The notes: generated by a model not told the origin, from the letters alone. Counted from the stretch's first letter, positions 8,551 to 17,116 are shown. The stretch: 59,904 nt of DNA from Lentzea cavernae (GCF_014653695.1 NZ_BNAR01000014.1:19644-79547), one strand, 5' to 3'. Program-made: numbers and translations.

Positions 8551-9354
8551 TCAGACCGGGATGACGGAGCCGTCGAAGGTCTGCTTGATGTAGTCCTTGA
8601 CCTGCTGCGACGCGAGCAGCTCCGCCAGGTCCTTCACGCGCTTGTCGTCCTTGAGCTCGGTGCGGGTGACCAGGCCGTTCGCGTTCGGGTTGCCCTCCGC
8701 CTTCTCCAGCGCGAGCGAGTCGGTGGCCGGCTTGAGGCCCGCGTCGATGGCGTAGTTGCCGTTGATGACCGACGCGTCGGTGTCCTCCAGCGAACGCGGC
8801 AGCTGAGCGGCCTCCAGGGGCACGAACTGCAGGTTCTTGGGATTCTCCGCCAGGTCGCGCACGGTCGGCTGGTCGACGGCCTTGAGCTTGATGAGGCCGT
8901 TCGCCTCCAGCAGCTTCAGGCCGCGGGCCTCGTTGGTGGCGTCGTTGGCGACGGCGATCTTGGCGCCGCTGGGCAGCTCGTCGAGCTTCTTGACCTTCTT
9001 GGAGTACAGGCCGAGCGGCTCGACGTGGACGGGCCCGACCCACTCGACCTTGGCGCCGGACTCCTTGGTGAACGTCTCCAGGTACGGGACGGTCTGGAAG
9101 TAGTTGGCGTCGAGCGACCCGTCGACCAGCGCCGTGTTCGGCTGCACGTAGTCGGTGAACTCGACGACCTCGATCTTGAGACCCTTCGACGAGGCGAGGT
9201 TGTCCGCCACGTACTTGAGGATCTGGGCGTGCGGAACCGGTGAGACGCCGACCTTCAGCGTGTCGGAGGAGCTGCTCGCGCCACCCGACGAGCAGGCGGA
9301 CAGAGCGGTCAAACCGGTCAAAGTGACTGCGATCAGGGCAGCACGAATACGCAT
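8551..9354 (-). CDS. metQ: Methionine ABC transporter substrate-binding lipoprotein
   Basis: NlpA/MetQ family lipoprotein that delivers methionine to MetNI. The 267-residue protein has a signal peptide with lipobox LSAC (Cys at about 20) followed by a Ser/Gly linker, then KVGVSPVPHAQIL, GLKIEVVEFTDYVQPN and ANYFQTVPYLE, all family hallmarks. It is the last gene of metN-metI-metQ, 30 nt after metI, and therefore lies under the S-box/leader peptide upstream of metN. The substrate could also be a methionine derivative, but the leader RNA argues for methionine. Confidence 0.93.
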   Translation of the reverse strand: MRIRAALIAVTLTGLTALSACSSGGASSSSDTLKVGVSPVPHAQILKYVADNLASSKGLKIEVVEFTDYVQPNTALVDGSLDANYFQTVPYLETFTKESGAKVEWVGPVHVEPLGLYSKKVKKLDELPSGAKIAVANDATNEARGLKLLEANGLIKLKAVDQPTVRDLAENPKNLQFVPLEAAQLPRSLEDTDASVINGNYAIDAGLKPATDSLALEKAEGNPNANGLVTRTELKDDKRVKDLAELLASQQVKDYIKQTFDGSVIPV

Positions 9355-9384
9355 GACGTTCCTTTTGAGAAAACTTGCTACGGG

Positions 9385-10068
9385 TCAGACGGAGGCGTGC
9401 CGGCGCCGGTCGAACGCACGGGCGGCACGGGTGAAACCGAGCTGGATCACGGTGGTGAGCACGGCGAGCCACGCCACGGTGCTCCACAGGATCCGGTCGT
9501 TGAAGCGCTGGTAGCCCTCGCGGATCGCCAGGTCCCCGAGGCCGCCGCCACCGATCACGCCGGCCATCGCCGAGTACCCGATGAGGGCGATCACGGTGAC
9601 GCCGATGGCGTTGATCAGCGCGGGCAGCGACTCGCGGATCAGCACGCTGCGCACGATCTTCAACGTCGAGGCGCCCGTGGTGATCGCGGCCTCGACCACG
9701 GTCACGTGCACCTCGGACAGGATGTTCTGCACCAGTCTTCCCACGAATGGGATCGCTCCCACGGCGAGCGGCACGATGACCGCCGTGCTGCCGATCGACC
9801 CGCCCACGATGAGGCGGGTGACCGATGTGAGAGCGACGAGCAGCACGATGAACGGCATCGAGCGGCCCAGGTCGGTGACGAAGCTCAGGACCCGGTGCAC
9901 CGCGGTGTTCGGCCGCAGCCCGCCCTTGGCGGTGAGCTGCAGCCAGACTCCTACGGGAACACCGAGAACTGTTGCGATGACGGTGGAAACGCCGACCATG
10001 TACAGCGTCTCGCCAGTGGCTTCGACGAGATAGGTGATGACGTCGGACCAGGGTGTTGCAGACCTCAC
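9385..10068 (-). CDS. metI: Methionine ABC transporter permease
   Basis: Integral membrane permease of 227 residues with about five membrane segments. The EAA-type coupling loop appears as VVEAAITTGASTLKIVRSVLI (shown here as EAAITTGASTLKIVR), typical of MetI. GTG at 10068 is selected because it forms a GTGA overlap with the metN stop, a coupling arrangement used repeatedly in this window; earlier in-frame starts would extend into metN with unconserved sequence. Partners: MetN ATPase and MetQ. Confidence 0.94.
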   Translation of the reverse strand: MRSATPWSDVITYLVEATGETLYMVGVSTVIATVLGVPVGVWLQLTAKGGLRPNTAVHRVLSFVTDLGRSMPFIVLLVALTSVTRLIVGGSIGSTAVIVPLAVGAIPFVGRLVQNILSEVHVTVVEAAITTGASTLKIVRSVLIRESLPALINAIGVTVIALIGYSAMAGVIGGGGLGDLAIREGYQRFNDRILWSTVAWLAVLTTVIQLGFTRAARAFDRRRHASV

Positions 10069-11063
10069 GCAGCTACTCCCTGTGGCCCCTTCAAGGACCT
10101 CTGCACAGCGCCGCCGGCCTCGCCGATCCACTCGAGAGCGGAGTCGGAGCGTTCGCCGTTCAGCCCCAGGCGGAAGCGCGCGACCGGGGTCTCACCCAGG
10201 CGCGTCAGGCCACCGCCGACGATGTTGAGTTCCACCCCGAACCGGTGCGCGGCCTCGGGCAGCAACGCCCCGACCGCGGCGAACCCGACGAGCACGACGT
10301 CCGCGACGCGGTCGTAGCTGCTCTCGTTGATCGGGTTCAGGTCGACGGCGGGCAGCAGCGCACTGCTCGTGCGGCTGACCGGGTTGCCGACCAGGTCGAG
10401 GACCTTGCCGTGTTCGACGACGCGCCCCTGCTCGAGCACGGCGACGTCGTCGCAGATCTTCCGGACCACGTTCATGTCGTGCGTGACGACGAGAACCGTC
10501 ACACCCAGCTCAGCGCGCGCACGGTCGAGCACCGTCAGCACGGAACCGGTCGTCTCCGGGTCCAGCGCGCTGGTGGGCTCGTCGGCGAGCAGCACCGACG
10601 GGTTCGCGGCGAGCGCACGCGCCACGGCGATGCGCTGACGCTGCCCGCCCGACAGCTGGTCGGGGTACGCGGCGGCCTTGTCGGTGAGCCCGACGAGGTC
10701 GAGCAGCTCGCCGACCCTCGTCCGCCGCTGCGGCCCGGGCACGCCGGCGGACTCCAGCGGAAGCGCGATGTTGCCGGCCGCCGTGCGCTGCCGGAGAAGC
10801 GAATCCCCTTGCGGCACAACGCCGATCTGACGACGAGCGGCCCGCAGCGCCGACCCGTCGAGGCTGGTGATGTCCGTGCCGTCGACGCGGATCGCCCCGG
10901 AGTCGGGACGCTCGAGCAGCGCGACGCAGCGGGCGAGAGTGGACTTGCCGGCACCGCTCGGTCCGACGACACCGAGCACGGTGCCGGCCTCGACGTCGAG
11001 GGTCACGCCGTTGAGGGCACTGACGCCCTGGAAGGACTTGGTGAGGTTTTCGACAGTGATCAC
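10065..11063 (-). CDS. metN: Methionine ABC transporter ATP-binding protein
   Basis: Cytosolic ATPase of the methionine importer, 332 residues. Walker A GPSGAGKST (about 36), signature LSGGQRQRIAVARAL (about 137), Walker B VLLADEPTSALD, and H-loop VVTHDM. The C-terminal 80 residues form a NIL domain (VELNIVGGG pattern), which in E. coli MetN binds methionine and inhibits transport from inside. GTG at 11063 starts the protein at MITVENLTKSF and has GGAG 5 nt upstream. Expression is probably controlled by the S-box-like RNA and leader ORF at 11192-11375. Confidence 0.94.
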   Translation of the reverse strand: MITVENLTKSFQGVSALNGVTLDVEAGTVLGVVGPSGAGKSTLARCVALLERPDSGAIRVDGTDITSLDGSALRAARRQIGVVPQGDSLLRQRTAAGNIALPLESAGVPGPQRRTRVGELLDLVGLTDKAAAYPDQLSGGQRQRIAVARALAANPSVLLADEPTSALDPETTGSVLTVLDRARAELGVTVLVVTHDMNVVRKICDDVAVLEQGRVVEHGKVLDLVGNPVSRTSSALLPAVDLNPINESSYDRVADVVLVGFAAVGALLPEAAHRFGVELNIVGGGLTRLGETPVARFRLGLNGERSDSALEWIGEAGGAVQRSLKGPQGVAA

Positions 11064-11191
11064 GTCTGCTCCACGGCTGCGCGCGACGGCACCTCGCCCG
11101 CTCGTGGCGGACGTGCGCGGTCGAAGTTGCTGCTCAGGTATGTGCGCCACTCATCAGACGAGTGCGCGTCAAAGGACTGTGAGAATGCGCC

Positions 11192-11278
11192 TTAGACGAG
11201 GTGGCGACGACATGCAGAAGACGAGCGACGGCACTGGTCGATGACTCGACGGCGCGTCAGCATTCGCGTGGTACCCAT
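11192..11278 (-). CDS. Leader peptide upstream of metNIQ
   Basis: A 28-codon ORF: ATG at 11278, TAA at 11194-11192, preceded by an excellent GGAGGA site (11289-11284, 5 nt spacing). The peptide ends with RRRVIDQCRRSSSACRRHLV, matching the RR-x-x-D-x-x-R-x-S-A-x-C-R pattern of short leader peptides that precede sulfur-metabolism and ABC-transporter operons in Streptomyces and relatives (family knowledge). Rare arginine and two Cys codons suggest translation-dependent attenuation or coupling to metN, 128 nt downstream. Too short for ordinary gene callers; I am fairly confident it is translated because of the ribosome site, motif and position. Confidence 0.75.
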   Translation of the reverse strand: MGTTRMLTRRRVIDQCRRSSSACRRHLV

Positions 11279-11287
11279 GGTGATCCT

Positions 11288-11375
11288 CCATCGGTCCTGG
11301 CGTTAGCACCTGCCCGCATCCAGCGGGTGGTTGCTGCGACGTCGTAGAGCCAGGTCTCTCAGTCGCTCCGGATGG
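11288..11375 (-). ncRNA. S-box-like (SAM-I family) riboswitch candidate, metNIQ leader
   Basis: Minus-strand RNA with nested pairing: outer stem CCATCCGG (11375-11368) with CCGATGG (11294-11288), next stem CCTGGC (11354-11349) with GCCAGG (11301-11296), then AGCAACC with GGTGCT and a CCCGC/GCGGG hairpin. The strings GCAGCAACC and GGTGCTAACGCCAGG resemble the conserved core of SAM-I riboswitches (GGCAACC ... GGTGCTAA). The region normally forming P2 with its kink-turn is shortened, so the exact class is unsure. The 3-prime strand of the outer stem shares two G residues with the leader-peptide ribosome site, so ligand binding could block its translation. Confidence 0.65.
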
Positions 11376-11466
11376 CAAGTAGCAGTCAACCGGACGGACG
11401 TTCGGTTGCGCAAGCCAAAACCCGATTCGTTCGACAGATCACACTGATGGCCGAAGGATCCCCGGC

Positions 11467-12303
11467 CTAGACCTCCGCGATCCGGATGAAGTCGATCACG
11501 CTCAACTGCTCACCCCTGGCCTGCGGATCCACGCCCGCCTTCCGGAGCAGTTCGTCGACCTCGTCCGTACCGCCGGCCCAGCCCTTGAGCGCGGCCCGCA
11601 GCGTCTTGCGACGCTGCGCGAAAGCGGCGTCGACGATCTGGAAGAGGCGCTTGCGGTCCACTGTGGACAGCGGATTCTCGTGGCGCTGAAACCACACCAG
11701 CCCCGAGTCGACGTTGGGCGCGGGCCAGAACACGTTCTTGCCGATGGAGCCGGCCTTCTTCGCCTCGGCGTACCAGGCGAGCTTCACACTGGGCACGCCG
11801 TAGATCTTGTTGCCCGGCTTGGCCGCCATGCGGTCGGCCACCTCGGCCTGGACCATCACCAGACCTTTGTGGAGGGTCGGCAGCTCGGCCATGAGGTGCA
11901 GCACCACCGGGACGGCGATGTTGTACGGCAGGTTGGCGACGATCGCGGTCGGTTGGGCCGGGAGGTCCTGCTGGGTGACCTTCATGGCGTCTTTGAGGAC
12001 CACGTGGAGCTTGTTCGCGTTGTCCGGGTCCATCTCGGTGACGGTCTGCGGGAGGCGGTTCGCCAGGGGCGGGTCGATTTCCACCGCCACGACCTGGCTG
12101 GCGTTGGGGAGCAGGGCGAGGGTCAGGGAGCCCAGGCCCGGGCCTACTTCCAGGACGATGTCGTCGGGTGCGAGTTCGGCCGCGGTGACGATCTTGCGGA
12201 CGGTGTTGGGGTCGTGGACGAAGTTCTGGCCCAGTTTCTTGGTCGGGCGGATGTCCAGTTCTGCGGCTAGACGGCGGACTTCGGCAGGTCCCAACAGGCT
12301 CAC
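11467..12303 (-). CDS. rsmA: 16S rRNA dimethyladenosine transferase
   Basis: KsgA/RsmA: SAM-dependent N6-dimethylation of two adjacent adenosines in helix 45 of 16S rRNA. The 278-residue protein has KKLGQNFVHD near the start, SAM motif EVGPGLGSLT (about 60), and the catalytic NLPYNIAVPV (N-L-P-Y) motif (about 132). GTG at 12303 gives the family N-terminus SLLGPAEVRRLAAEL; upstream extension would run through repetitive non-coding DNA. Gene order rpfB-rsmA is the same as in mycobacteria; ispE is displaced by metNIQ. Confidence 0.96.
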   Translation of the reverse strand: MSLLGPAEVRRLAAELDIRPTKKLGQNFVHDPNTVRKIVTAAELAPDDIVLEVGPGLGSLTLALLPNASQVVAVEIDPPLANRLPQTVTEMDPDNANKLHVVLKDAMKVTQQDLPAQPTAIVANLPYNIAVPVVLHLMAELPTLHKGLVMVQAEVADRMAAKPGNKIYGVPSVKLAWYAEAKKAGSIGKNVFWPAPNVDSGLVWFQRHENPLSTVDRKRLFQIVDAAFAQRRKTLRAALKGWAGGTDEVDELLRKAGVDPQARGEQLSVIDFIRIAEV

Positions 12304-12775
12304 CCAGGCATTCTCGCAGGCTCGGTGGCGGGAAGGGTGGTTGGTACCTCGCGGGTCTGGCTTGGGGAGCCACGCCCTGCCTCGCGCCGCTGCAGCTTTG
12401 CCCCCGTTTGGGACAGCTGGCGGGATGCCGACGCGCCACCCCGCCTCTCCCGTGGCGGGTGCGCTCCCCCAGCCCGGCCTCAGGACCGCCGCCAGCCGCA
12501 GCCACGCCACGCCCTTCGCAGCCTCGCCCGCAGCAGCCTCGCCCCACCTCGCTGCTGCAACCTCGCTCGCCGCAGCTTCGCCGCGTTCGGCACAGCCGGC
12601 CGGGGTGTCGACACGCCGCCCCGTCTCTCCCGTGGCGGGTGCACTCCCCCAGCCCCAGGACCGCCGCCAGCCACACCCAGCCGCCCACAGCAGCCCTGAA
12701 GGCGGCCGGGAACGACGGAGGCCGCCCTGGCGAACCAGGGCGGCCTCGGTCTGGGGACGGAGAGAGGAGTGCGGT
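12304..12775. repeat. rsmA-rpfB intergenic region with a two-copy direct repeat
   Basis: This 472-base gap has no gene. It holds two imperfect copies of a unit of about 110 bases, at roughly 12389-12503 and 12569-12678, offset by exactly 180 bases in the core; the 18-mer CTCTCCCGTGGCGGGTGC is identical in both (12445-12462 and 12625-12642). Each unit contains a short inverted element (CCCGCC ... GGCGGG). Open frames across it are Pro/Ala/Arg-rich and unlikely to be coding. It may be a dispersed intergenic repeat family of this genome; only a genome-wide search could say. Confidence 0.6.
12718..12747 (-). terminator. rpfB terminator hairpin
   Basis: Perfect 13-bp stem (GAGGCCGCCCTGG with CCAGGGCGGCCTC) closed by a CGAA tetraloop, 28 nt beyond the rpfB stop. 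No T-run, as is common in actinomycete terminators. Confidence 0.8.
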
Positions 12776-14185
12776 TTACGGCAGGCCGAGCTTCGCGCGG
12801 CAGCCCGGCCAGGCGCCGTAGGTGCCGCCTGCGCGGTCGCGGAGCTTGGTGGCGATGGCGATCTGCTGTTCGCGGCTGGCCTGGTGCGGGAGCTGGGCGA
12901 AGGCGGTGCCGCCGTGGGCCGCCCAGGTGCTGGCCGAGAACTGGAGGCCGCCGTAGTAGCCGTTGCCGGTGTTGATGGCCCAGTTGCCGCCCGCCTCGCA
13001 CTTGGCGAGCCTGTCCCAGACGTCGCCGTCGGGGAGGGGCTTGGTGCCCACGGTGATCTTCTTGGGCTTCGGCTCCTTGGTGACCTTGCCGCTGATCTTC
13101 TCGCGGCTGATCTCCTTGCCGTTCTTCACCGTCACGCGGTACTGCGAGGTCTGCTCGCCCGGGGTGCCGGGGTCGGTGACCTTCTGCTCGCCCGCGTTCA
13201 TGTTCGGGTCGTTGGTCTTCTCGACCGGAGGGGCGACCGGCTCGTTCACGTTGATGACCGTGACGCCGGTGCGGGAGATGTAGACCTCGGCGCCGGTGGC
13301 CAAGCGGACGTCCATGCCGGACGCGACGGAGTCCTCGGCGCCGAGGGTGAGGTTCTCGCCCTTGAGGAGCTCGTCGACGGTCAGTGCGGTGGTCTTGACC
13401 TCGCGGACCGGGTTCGCGCCGTCGAACAGCTTGATGGTCTTGCTGGTCTTGACCTCGAGGTTCATGCCCTCGAGGGGGATGTCCTGCGAGCCGGGCGCGG
13501 ACATCCACGCGCCTTCGAGCGGGACGCCGAACTGCTTGGCGGCCTCCTCGACGGTGACGGAGCGGACCCAGTCCTCGCGGGCCTGGCCGTCGACGCTCAT
13601 CTTGAGCAGGCGGCCGCGGTCGAGGCTGATCTTGCCGCCGTCGGAGATCGGGGCGTTCAGCGACGGGGACAGGGCGTCGTGCTCACCGACGACGATGCCT
13701 TCCTCCGCCAGGACGTCGCCGACCGTGCCCTCGTAGGAGTGGACGGTCTGCAGCGCGCCGTCGACCTCGACGGTCAGCGACTTGTCCATCGCCATCGCGG
13801 TCACGCCGCCGCCGGAGATCGACACGAGGACCGCGGCGACCGCGCCCTTGAGGAAGCGGCGCTTCCACGTCGAGGCGGCCTTGACGAGGACCTGCGGGTC
13901 GCGCTGCTCCTCTTCCTCCGACGGGAGGACGAGGGGCGGCATGATCGTCGTCTCGGCGTTGATGAGACGGATCAGCTCGTCGACGTCGACGTTGGCCGAC
14001 GCGAGGAGGTCGTCCGCGTCCGGGCCGAGAACCTCGAGCACGTCCGCGGGCGTGATGGTCAGCGCACCGGCGGGAAAGCTCGGGTGGGGGTCGACGACGC
14101 CGACCGCCGTGCCACCGACCGGCGTGAACCAGTCCGTGTCGTCGTCGAAGTCGTAAGGCGCGGCAGTTCTGTCGCTACCGGACAT
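12776..14185 (-). CDS. rpfB: Resuscitation-promoting factor, RpfB type
   Basis: Secreted or membrane-anchored muralytic enzyme that stimulates exit from dormancy. 469 residues: cytoplasmic acidic N-terminus; a membrane/signal segment at about 101-125 (FLKGAVAAVLVSISGGGVTA); three DUF348 repeats (VEVDGALQTVHSY region, two further copies to about 290); a G5 domain (about 310-385); and a C-terminal lysozyme-like transglycosylase domain beginning DVWDRLAKCEAGGNW with the catalytic Glu, followed by YYGGLQFSASTW. ATG at 14185 is chosen with GGAGG 11 nt upstream; an ATG 18 nt earlier is possible but would leave the GGAGG inside the gene. Neighbours rsmA and tatD match the mycobacterial order. Confidence 0.95.
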   Translation of the reverse strand: MSGSDRTAAPYDFDDDTDWFTPVGGTAVGVVDPHPSFPAGALTITPADVLEVLGPDADDLLASANVDVDELIRLINAETTIMPPLVLPSEEEEQRDPQVLVKAASTWKRRFLKGAVAAVLVSISGGGVTAMAMDKSLTVEVDGALQTVHSYEGTVGDVLAEEGIVVGEHDALSPSLNAPISDGGKISLDRGRLLKMSVDGQAREDWVRSVTVEEAAKQFGVPLEGAWMSAPGSQDIPLEGMNLEVKTSKTIKLFDGANPVREVKTTALTVDELLKGENLTLGAEDSVASGMDVRLATGAEVYISRTGVTVINVNEPVAPPVEKTNDPNMNAGEQKVTDPGTPGEQTSQYRVTVKNGKEISREKISGKVTKEPKPKKITVGTKPLPDGDVWDRLAKCEAGGNWAINTGNGYYGGLQFSASTWAAHGGTAFAQLPHQASREQQIAIATKLRDRAGGTYGAWPGCRAKLGLP

Positions 14186-14477
14186 CAGGGTCGATACCTC
14201 CATTGCGGAAGCTGTGAGGCCACCGCACAGTTGGCGTTGACAAGATCATTCGAGTTGGAGCTCGAAGGTTCCCGGCAACTCCTCCTACGTGGTCTCGCTT
14301 CTTCGCGCTTCTGGCTTTGGTCCCGCCCCGACTGCGGGCGTGCTCCGAACCGACAACGTCGGCTCAGGTGGCACAGTCACGGGACCGTAACGGGGCAAAG
14401 CACGTTGCGCAAACACCCCCACCAATGTTGTGACGTCAGTCACCCCGTGGGGGGAGGAACCCTGTACTCCGTTCGCT
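14186..14477. other. rpfB upstream / tatD downstream region
   Basis: 292 bases that must contain the rpfB promoter and leader. Read on the minus strand it is GC-rich with a small CCGAC-GTT-GTCGG hairpin. I searched by eye for the c-di-AMP (ydaO) riboswitch that precedes rpf genes in other actinobacteria and did not find its conserved GGGTGAATC-type elements. Confidence 0.4.
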
Positions 14478-15311
14478 CTACGTCGCATTTGGGTGGTCAA
14501 GCCCGAACACTCGTTGAGCAGTACGGGTGACGGCGGCGCAGAGTTCAGAAAGATCTTCGCCACGCAGGGTAGCGAGGTCCCGAATTGTGTAATTCACACA
14601 ATAGGGTTCGTTTGGACGGCCCCGGAACGGATGGGGCGTCAGGAACGGCGCGTCCGTCTCCACCAGCAGCTGATCTTGCGGCACGAGCTGTGCCGCCTCG
14701 CGCAGCGCGCGGGCGTTCTTGAACGTCACCGGGCCCGCGAACGACAGCACGTACCCCGCGTCGACGCACCGGCGAGCGAAGTCCGCGTCACCGGAGAAGC
14801 AGTGGAACACCACAGTGGACGGTGCGCCCTCGGAGTCCAGGACTTTGAGGATGTCCTCGTGCGCGTCCCGGTCGTGGATCATCAACGGCTTCCCGACGCG
14901 CTTGGAAAGGTCGATGTGCCAACGGAAAGCCTCGTGCTGGGCAGCGGGCGGCGAGTAGTCCCAGTAATAGTCCAGACCGGTCTCGCCGATCGCCACCACA
15001 CGGGGCAGGACGGCCAGCCGCTCCAGCTCCGCCTTCTCCACGTCACCGAACGAGGAGGTGCGCGTCGGGTGCACGGCCACCGCCGCGTAGACCCGGGAGT
15101 CCCAAGTGGACGCCTCGGCGGCCCATCGCGCGGCCGCGAGGTCGTCCGCCACGGTGATCACGTGCGAGACGCCGGCGGCCTCCGCCCGATCGAGCAGGAC
15201 TGCCACGTCCGCGGCGTCGACGGCCCCGCACGCGTCGAGATGCGTGTGGGCGTCGATCACCGGTGCCGGAAGAGTCTCCGGCACCGGCGGTCGTTCACGC
15301 TTGTCCGCCAC
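14478..15311 (-). CDS. tatD: TatD family metal-dependent deoxyribonuclease
   Basis: Hydrolase of the amidohydrolase-like TatD family (3-prime to 5-prime DNase activity, DNA repair/quality control). 277 residues with the metal ligands in IDAHTHLD, the HP of AVAVHPTR, the Glu of AIGETGLDYY, the His of PLMIHDRDA, the FHCFSG motif, and VETDAPFLTP near the C-terminus. GTG at 15311 overlaps the metG stop by one base (TAGTG), so it is translationally coupled to metG. Earlier in-frame starts would lie within metG. Near its 3-prime end a palindrome, ATTGTG-TAATT-CACAAT, lies at about 14584-14602. Confidence 0.93.
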   Translation of the reverse strand: MADKRERPPVPETLPAPVIDAHTHLDACGAVDAADVAVLLDRAEAAGVSHVITVADDLAAARWAAEASTWDSRVYAAVAVHPTRTSSFGDVEKAELERLAVLPRVVAIGETGLDYYWDYSPPAAQHEAFRWHIDLSKRVGKPLMIHDRDAHEDILKVLDSEGAPSTVVFHCFSGDADFARRCVDAGYVLSFAGPVTFKNARALREAAQLVPQDQLLVETDAPFLTPHPFRGRPNEPYCVNYTIRDLATLRGEDLSELCAAVTRTAQRVFGLDHPNAT

Positions 15312-17104
15312 TAGTCGGTGACGATCGGAGCCCACTCGGGCCCGGTCTCGCCCAGCTTCGGCTCGAGCTTCGAGAACAGCGGCGACGGCTTCTGCAGCGG
15401 GCGGCCGACCTCGAGGGGCGTGGACTCCCACTTGGCCTGCTCACCGGCGTAGTCACCGGTCAGCACCGGGTACGAGCGCTCGGGGATGTCCAGGTCGTCG
15501 ACCTCGGTCATCTCCGGCTGTGCGGCCCACACGCCCGTGCCGCCCAACGCCTCGTGCACCTTCTGCGCCGAGTGCGGCAGGAACGGCGTCATGAGCGTGT
15601 TCGCGTCCTGAACGACCTGCAGCGCCGTGTGCAGCACCGAGTCGCGGCGGTCCAGGTCGTCCTTGAGCTTCCACGGCTCCTGGTCGGACAGGTACTTGTT
15701 CGCCAGGGAGATCACGCGCATGGCCTCGCCGGAGGCCTGCTTGAACCGCGAGCGGCGCAGGTGCGCGCCGACCGTCTCGAACGCCGCCTTGGACTGCGCG
15801 AGCAGCTCGTGGTCGGCCGGGGTCAGCGCCGTGGCCTTCGGGATCGCGCCGACGTTCTTGTGCGCCATCGAGATCGAGCGGTTGACCAGGTTGCCCCACT
15901 CGTTCGCCAGCTCGAAGTTCGTCCGGCGGACGAACTCCTCCCAGGTGAAGTCGGTGTCCTGGTTCTCGGGGCCTGCGACGGAGATGAAGTACCGCAGCGC
16001 GTCCGGCCCGAACTCCTTCAGGAAGTCGCCGACGTAGATCACGGTGCCGCGCGAGGTCGAGAACTTCGAGCCGCTCATCGTCAGGTACTCCGACGACACG
16101 ACCTCGGTCGGCAGGTTCAGCGTGCCGAACCGGCCGGCCTCACCGCCCTTGTCGCCCGCGCCGTTCTGCCCGAGCAGCAGCGACGGCCAGATGAGCGAGT
16201 GGAAGACGATGTTGTCCTTGCCCATGAAGTAGTAGCCCTGGGCGTCGCCCGTCCAGAACTCCTTCCAGGCATCCGGGTTCCCGGTGCGCCGCGCCCACTC
16301 GACGGACGCGCTCAGGTACCCGATGACGGCGTCGAACCACACGTAGAACCGCTTCATCGGCTGGTCGCTCCACCCGTCGAGCGGGATCGGCACACCCCAG
16401 TCGAGGTCGCGGGTGATGGCGCGCGGCCGCAGGTCCTTGATCAGGTTCTGCGAGAACTTGAGCACGTTCGGACGCCAGTCCGACCGCGTCCCCATCCAGC
16501 TGCCCAGCGAGTCGATGAACGCGGACAGGTCGAGGAACAGGTGCTCGGTCTCGACGAACTTCGGCGTCTCGCCGTTGATCTTCGAACGCGGGTTGATCAG
16601 TTCCGACGGGTCGAGCTGGTTGCCGCAGTTGTCGCACTGGTCGCCGCGCGCGCCCTCGTAGCCGCAGATCGGGCAGGTGCCCTCGATGTAGCGGTCGGGC
16701 AACGTGCGGCCGGTCGACGGGCTGATGGCGCCCATCTCCGTCTTGGGGACGACGTAGCCGTTCTTCCACAGCGCGGAGAACAGGTCCTGCACCACCTGGT
16801 AGTGGTTGCCGGTGGTGGTGCGGGTGAAGAGGTCGTAGGACAGGCCGAGGCCCTGCAGGTCACCGGCGATGACGCGGTTGTACTTGTCCGCGAGCTCGCG
16901 GGCCGTCAGGCCCTCCTTCTCGGCCTGCACCTGGATGGGTGTGCCGTGCTCGTCCGTGCCGCTGACCATGAGCACCCGGTGTCCGGACATTCGCATGTAG
17001 CGGGAGAAGACGTCGGACGGGACACCGAAACCGGAGACGTGACCGATGTGCCTGGGGCCGTTGGCATAAGGCCAGGCCACCGCGGTCAGTACGGAGGCAC
17101 TCAT
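15311..17104 (-). CDS. metG: Methionyl-tRNA synthetase
   Basis: Class I aminoacyl-tRNA synthetase charging tRNA-Met. 597 residues: HIGH-type motif in YANGPRHIGHVSGF (about 14-27), GTDEHG, a zinc knuckle CPICGYEGARGDQCDNCG (about 143-160), the WFDAVIGYLSA segment, and the KMSKS loop as KFSTSRG (about 344), a common actinobacterial variant. No C-terminal tRNA-binding extension. ATG 17104 is preceded by TAGGCT and 6 nt, suggesting a leaderless mRNA. Followed by tatD with a one-base overlap. Confidence 0.97.
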   Translation of the reverse strand: MSASVLTAVAWPYANGPRHIGHVSGFGVPSDVFSRYMRMSGHRVLMVSGTDEHGTPIQVQAEKEGLTARELADKYNRVIAGDLQGLGLSYDLFTRTTTGNHYQVVQDLFSALWKNGYVVPKTEMGAISPSTGRTLPDRYIEGTCPICGYEGARGDQCDNCGNQLDPSELINPRSKINGETPKFVETEHLFLDLSAFIDSLGSWMGTRSDWRPNVLKFSQNLIKDLRPRAITRDLDWGVPIPLDGWSDQPMKRFYVWFDAVIGYLSASVEWARRTGNPDAWKEFWTGDAQGYYFMGKDNIVFHSLIWPSLLLGQNGAGDKGGEAGRFGTLNLPTEVVSSEYLTMSGSKFSTSRGTVIYVGDFLKEFGPDALRYFISVAGPENQDTDFTWEEFVRRTNFELANEWGNLVNRSISMAHKNVGAIPKATALTPADHELLAQSKAAFETVGAHLRRSRFKQASGEAMRVISLANKYLSDQEPWKLKDDLDRRDSVLHTALQVVQDANTLMTPFLPHSAQKVHEALGGTGVWAAQPEMTEVDDLDIPERSYPVLTGDYAGEQAKWESTPLEVGRPLQKPSPLFSKLEPKLGETGPEWAPIVTD

Positions 17105-17110
17105 GGCAAT

Positions 17111-17116
17111 AGCCTA
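17111..17116 (-). promoter_or_regulatory. -10 element of metG (leaderless)
   Basis: TAGGCT on the minus strand, 6 nt before the metG ATG, fits TANNNT spacing for transcription starting at or next to the start codon. No Shine-Dalgarno sequence is present. Confidence 0.5.

Noticed and set aside
5824..9243. 1139-codon open frame on the plus strand across ABC-F, ispE and metQ
   Set aside because: It is antisense to three clear genes, and its translation is Arg/Val/Gln-rich without motifs; long antisense frames are normal at 70 percent GC.
12304..12775. CRISPR or REP-array reading of the intergenic repeats
   Set aside because: Only two imperfect copies with unequal internal similarity and no regular spacers.
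14186..14477. c-di-AMP (ydaO) riboswitch upstream of rpfB
   Set aside because: Expected conserved blocks were not found on either strand by eye.
11807..14530. 907-codon plus-strand frame over rsmA and rpfB
   Set aside because: Mirror frame of real genes; low-complexity translation.
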